A DNA stretch of 64,000 bases, taken from positions 3,286,001 through 3,350,000 of the forward strand of contig JAHLEZ010000006.1 in NCBI GenBank assembly GCA_020726505.1, given 5' to 3'. A program made the position numbers and the translations under genes. A model generated the notes under the pieces. The model searched no databases and was not told the origin of the DNA. It saw nothing but the letters and a program-made list of their open reading frames with translations. Shown here in pieces: positions 60,882 through 64,000 of the stretch (the first letter of the stretch is position 1; every line of letters starts with the position of its first letter). This stretch comes from Leptodontidium sp. MPI-SDFR-AT-0119 (lineage: Eukaryota > Ascomycota > Leotiomycetes > Helotiales > Leptodontidiaceae).

Positions 60882-63800
60882 ATGGCTCTAAATCAATCTC
60901 TAAAGAAACGCGGCGGCAGGCCTAGAAAGCACAAAACCGATCTAGATACAGTAAAGGCTGCGAGAGAGAGTAAGCGACGTTCGTATTATCGGTCGCGGCA
61001 GGCGTCGTGTTAAATTATCGGTCCAGCTTCTTTTATTACTTACAAGCCCCCTCACCTAGACGTACCGACCGACACTCCTCCCAGCGGACTTCGAACAAGT
61101 TCCGATATTCAAATACCTACAGACAGCAACGTTCAGTCGAGTAATGTTCCACAAAACCTGCGACCGATTTCCCTATTACTAACTTAACTACCTCCGTTCA
61201 ATAAAGATGCCGACGTTACCGCGTAAATTAAGTAGATCTAAATAGACGAATAAGAGGCGAATCTTAAGAGAGACGAATACAAGGCAGAGATTGTAGAAAT
61301 TCTGATTAAATTGCGGTCGGCCAACGCAACTAAGGAGGCGAGAACTAGTAAGAGATTAAGATCACTAGGAAAGCGACCAATAGAGGGTTTAAATACAGCA
61401 GGCGAAGGAGAGGGAGCCGGCAATAAGGAGCCACAGCGTTCTTGCTCTTCACAAATTGTTTCTGTAAATAAGCTAATTATAACGTAGGACGACGACAGCA
61501 TTGCCGCGTTAAACACATCTAATAGACCAGCGAGCATTCAAAGATCCCTAGAGAACACAGTGCCGTTATAGACACTAACTCAGCACAAGTCACTTCCTCT
61601 GCTATTATTAAACAGAACTAACAAAGGAAGTACTAGTAGACGGAGCACTTTATTCCCCGTTCAAAAGAATAACCTTTTATCATAAATAAAGCCCCTAGTA
61701 ACAAGATCACTTACTAACAGTACATCTTCCCCCCTAGCTATAGAGAGGCCTCCTAGCGATACTTTACTATTACCCTTCTATCGAATTAGAAGTTTTACAC
61801 CGTCTTCGCCTACCCAACTAGTAATTCAAACAACACTAGATCCCGCCACCTCTACACCTATCCTAGCTTTTACCCCAGCAGTAACAGATTCCCCAGCACT
61901 AATAGTTCCCTAATATATAACAGCTTCCCTAGCACCAAGAGCCTCCCTAAACACGATAGTATCTCTAGCCCCTATTAAGCGAACTGCCTTTAAGCTAGCT
62001 AAGTAGCTTCGGAATTTTTAAGGGTATACACACGAGTAGCACCGCGAGGCAGACTAATCATATCAAGAGCACTATCGACGTCTAGATGTCTATTCTAAGT
62101 ACTCGTCTCTTTAATAGATTAGTAATATCTTACGTGGAAATCACCGAGATACACCCCTTCTAAACGTCCTCAGTAATACTAAGTTAATAAAGCCAATAGA
62201 CTTTGGCGGCCTAGACTGCCAAGTAGCCTTTAAAGGCACCAGTACATTGGCTGCCCCCGAAGACGTTAGAACCCGTGATGAAAAGCTGCCTATGAATTTA
62301 TACTTGTCGCAACATTATACTGCTAGTAGAAAGAACCGTCGTACTAAGGTATCGTTTGATATTAATAGTACTTACTACTTCCCGACTAGTCTAGCCATTG
62401 CCCGTCAAGGAATTAATTAGTTTCCTAAAGTATATCCCTTTCTTAACCTCAGTATAAATATTCACTTTAGCTTAAAAGTCCCTTTATATAACAAGCGCGG
62501 GGTATTAACTCGGAAATTTGCCCCTTTTCACAAGATCCCCTATTATTACTTTGGCTCTGTAATTAGTATAGAGGGTCTCTTTATCTTCGTCTTCTTCCTT
62601 ACACTCTATGCCAAGAGCGACTATAAACATTCAATATACCTTAGTAAGTAGGACTAAGAGCTGTAGTATGATAAGATCCTGAGTCCCGCTATCCACAAGA
62701 CTGTCCGATCCTTTAATATTCTATAATATTACCCGGCTACCGCCCGTATCGCTGATGTAGATTCGACTGCGTTGTCTATAGAGAGCCTTACTCGGAAATA
62801 CTCTTCGCGAGAACAGCTTCTGAAGTACGCTTTATAACCTCAGTACCTTGACACTCTTTAGAGCTTTATACTTAAGACTATCGCCAAGAACTCTGGCTAT
62901 TATCGATTTCAAGGGGCCACCCTCTTCATACATGTAAAAAACACCAAACTAGAATCTATAAATGTGACTAATAACCTGACTATAACTTATAAGGGCTAGG
63001 AATATTCCTAGTCTTAAGTAACTAACCCACAGTTCTATAATAAAGATCGCACATTTGTTAATCTTACAAAGCAGACTACTTCAGAAGACAGTACTCTGCC
63101 GTACGACCACATCCCAGAAAATCATAAGATAGAGGTGTTCTTGTAAAAGAAGTGTTACTTAAATACGTATATAAAGACGCGAACTGTTCTTAACGCTAAT
63201 AGAAGTGTAATTAAAGGGAATCCTAAATGTACGACATATCCCTAGGCAACTATACAGGACACGATAGGCTAGACCTTCTTTGCGGCGCCGTAGGGGAAAG
63301 AGAGCTAAGATAGATTAATATACTCTCAGTTCTATGCCTTAATTAAGACTCTATTTAACACATTAAAAGTATATATCTTTAATAATAAGTCCCTTAAGAA
63401 TTTGGCCTTAGACCCTAAATATATCCGGTCACTCTAACAGGAGGGTGGAGGCATTACCTTTTTAAAAGGCGTCTGTGAGTTTAGCTATCTCCACAATAAG
63501 AAACGCGCTTATGCCAACTTAGTTAACAACTAATAGAGGTCGTACGGCATCCGAGAAGAACACCGCATTTCCTTAACAATAATAAAGGAGATCGCTCAGC
63601 AGTGGCGCCAATAAGATCTATACGACGATGAAATTAATACTACCCCGTCTCCACTCCCTTATTACATCGTCCCTACAAAAGAGCTTCTTAGCTTTCTCTA
63701 TGCCTAGATCAACAAGTACTGTTTCCTCTTTAAGCACGTTCTTACACACATTACCATAATATATTCACTACTAAAAACGATTATTATAAAAACTGTGTTA

Positions 63801-64000
63801 AGGGCGCTCCAGTTTTATTATAATAATAACCTAATCTAGCGTGAATCACTCTTATATAAGGATCGCTAAGAGAGTCTCCGAAACGAGAAGCCGGTTATAA
63901 AAGAAGGTCTAAGGATACGGCAGACTATCGAACGATATAGACTTGGCTAGTTCTTACTAAAGATTAATTAAGCGACGTGACAGTTCACACCACCACATAA
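60882..64000 (+). pseudogene. large AT-hook-like repeat protein gene, RIP-damaged, runs off right edge
   Basis: ATG 60882 opens MALNQSLKKRGGRPRKHKTD: GGRPRK is an AT-hook-like core and the next residues are Arg/Ser-rich. A low-complexity Ser/Thr/Pro linker follows to about 62000. From about 62190, in a shifted frame, a long domain follows: IDFGGLDCQVAFKGT, VSFDINSTYYFPTSLAIARQ, VPLYNKRGVLTRKFAPFHKI, SREQLLKYAL, FYNKDRTFVNLTKQTTSE and YIRSL*QEGGGITFLKG. Stops again lie at Trp/Gln sites; the domain is otherwise well preserved to the window end. From memory such proteins are abundant in fungal genomes without an assigned function; I cannot confirm it here. The end is outside the window. Confidence 0.55.

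Noticed and set aside
18000..64000. Alternative genetic code (TAG/TAA read as Gln or Trp)
   Set aside because: Intact genes at 7.8-15.5 kb use normal stops and normal Trp/Gln codons, and repeats with these stops also carry many missense changes of the same C-to-T type. RIP explains both.
1..64000. tRNA, rRNA or other structured RNA genes
   Set aside because: I saw no cloverleaf, box A/B pair or rRNA signature on reading, but without a covariance search I cannot exclude a degenerate tRNA.

Overview
The window is fungal nuclear DNA, most likely from a filamentous ascomycete (Pezizomycotina). The supports are short GT..AG introns with CTAAC-like branch sites, a PNP-NACHT-ankyrin NLR, HET and BTB/POZ proteins, a DUF3435 tyrosine-recombinase family, a RecQ-like telomere-linked-type helicase, fungal Ty3/Gypsy, Ty1/Copia and LINE elements, and a short TTAGGG-like tract. 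Most repeated DNA carries the mark of repeat-induced point mutation (RIP): CpA/TpG is depleted, TpA is enriched, and old reading frames are broken almost only where a Trp or Gln codon would be expected. I cannot assign a species.

Layout. 1-2.8 kb: Gag of a Ty3/Gypsy element on the minus strand (pol lies off the left edge). 4.0-6.8 kb: a RIP-damaged HET-domain gene (minus) and a BTB/POZ gene (plus), divergently placed. 7.8-15.5 kb: an island of normal-looking, unmutated sequence with a membrane protein (minus), an aminoglycoside-phosphotransferase-fold protein (plus) and one intact NLR, which I rebuilt as four exons and 1024 residues (minus). 16.6-18.0 kb: an unknown gene with two nonsense codons and a 60-bp coding repeat. 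18.0-21.8 kb: two convergent DUF3435 genes, the first ending in a decayed C2H2 finger. 22.3-23.0 kb: a 74-bp minisatellite of about ten copies. 23.5-25.1 kb: a second HET pseudogene. 27.0-32.2 kb: a RecQ-like helicase pseudogene, followed by low-complexity DNA, C-rich repeats and a telomere-like tract ending at 33.24 kb. 34.69-42.21 kb: a complete 7.52-kb Copia element with 196-bp LTRs and a TTAAC target duplication, inserted in a minus-strand LINE that continues to about 46.3 kb. 46.7-60.4 kb: a block of degenerate coding sequence on both strands that I could not assign to a family, sprinkled with a recurring AT-rich 16-mer. 60.9-64.0 kb: the start of another large degenerate repeat protein with an AT-hook-like N-terminus, running off the right edge.

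How it fits together. This looks like an accessory or subtelomere-derived compartment where self/non-self recognition genes (two HET genes, one NLR, one BTB gene) sit among mobile elements. All the HET and BTB copies are dead; the NLR appears intact. The RecQ helicase followed by C-rich repeats and TTAGGG-like sequence suggests a former chromosome end now buried inside the chromosome. No step shows a working pathway; the only genes I would expect to make protein are those at 7.8-15.5 kb.
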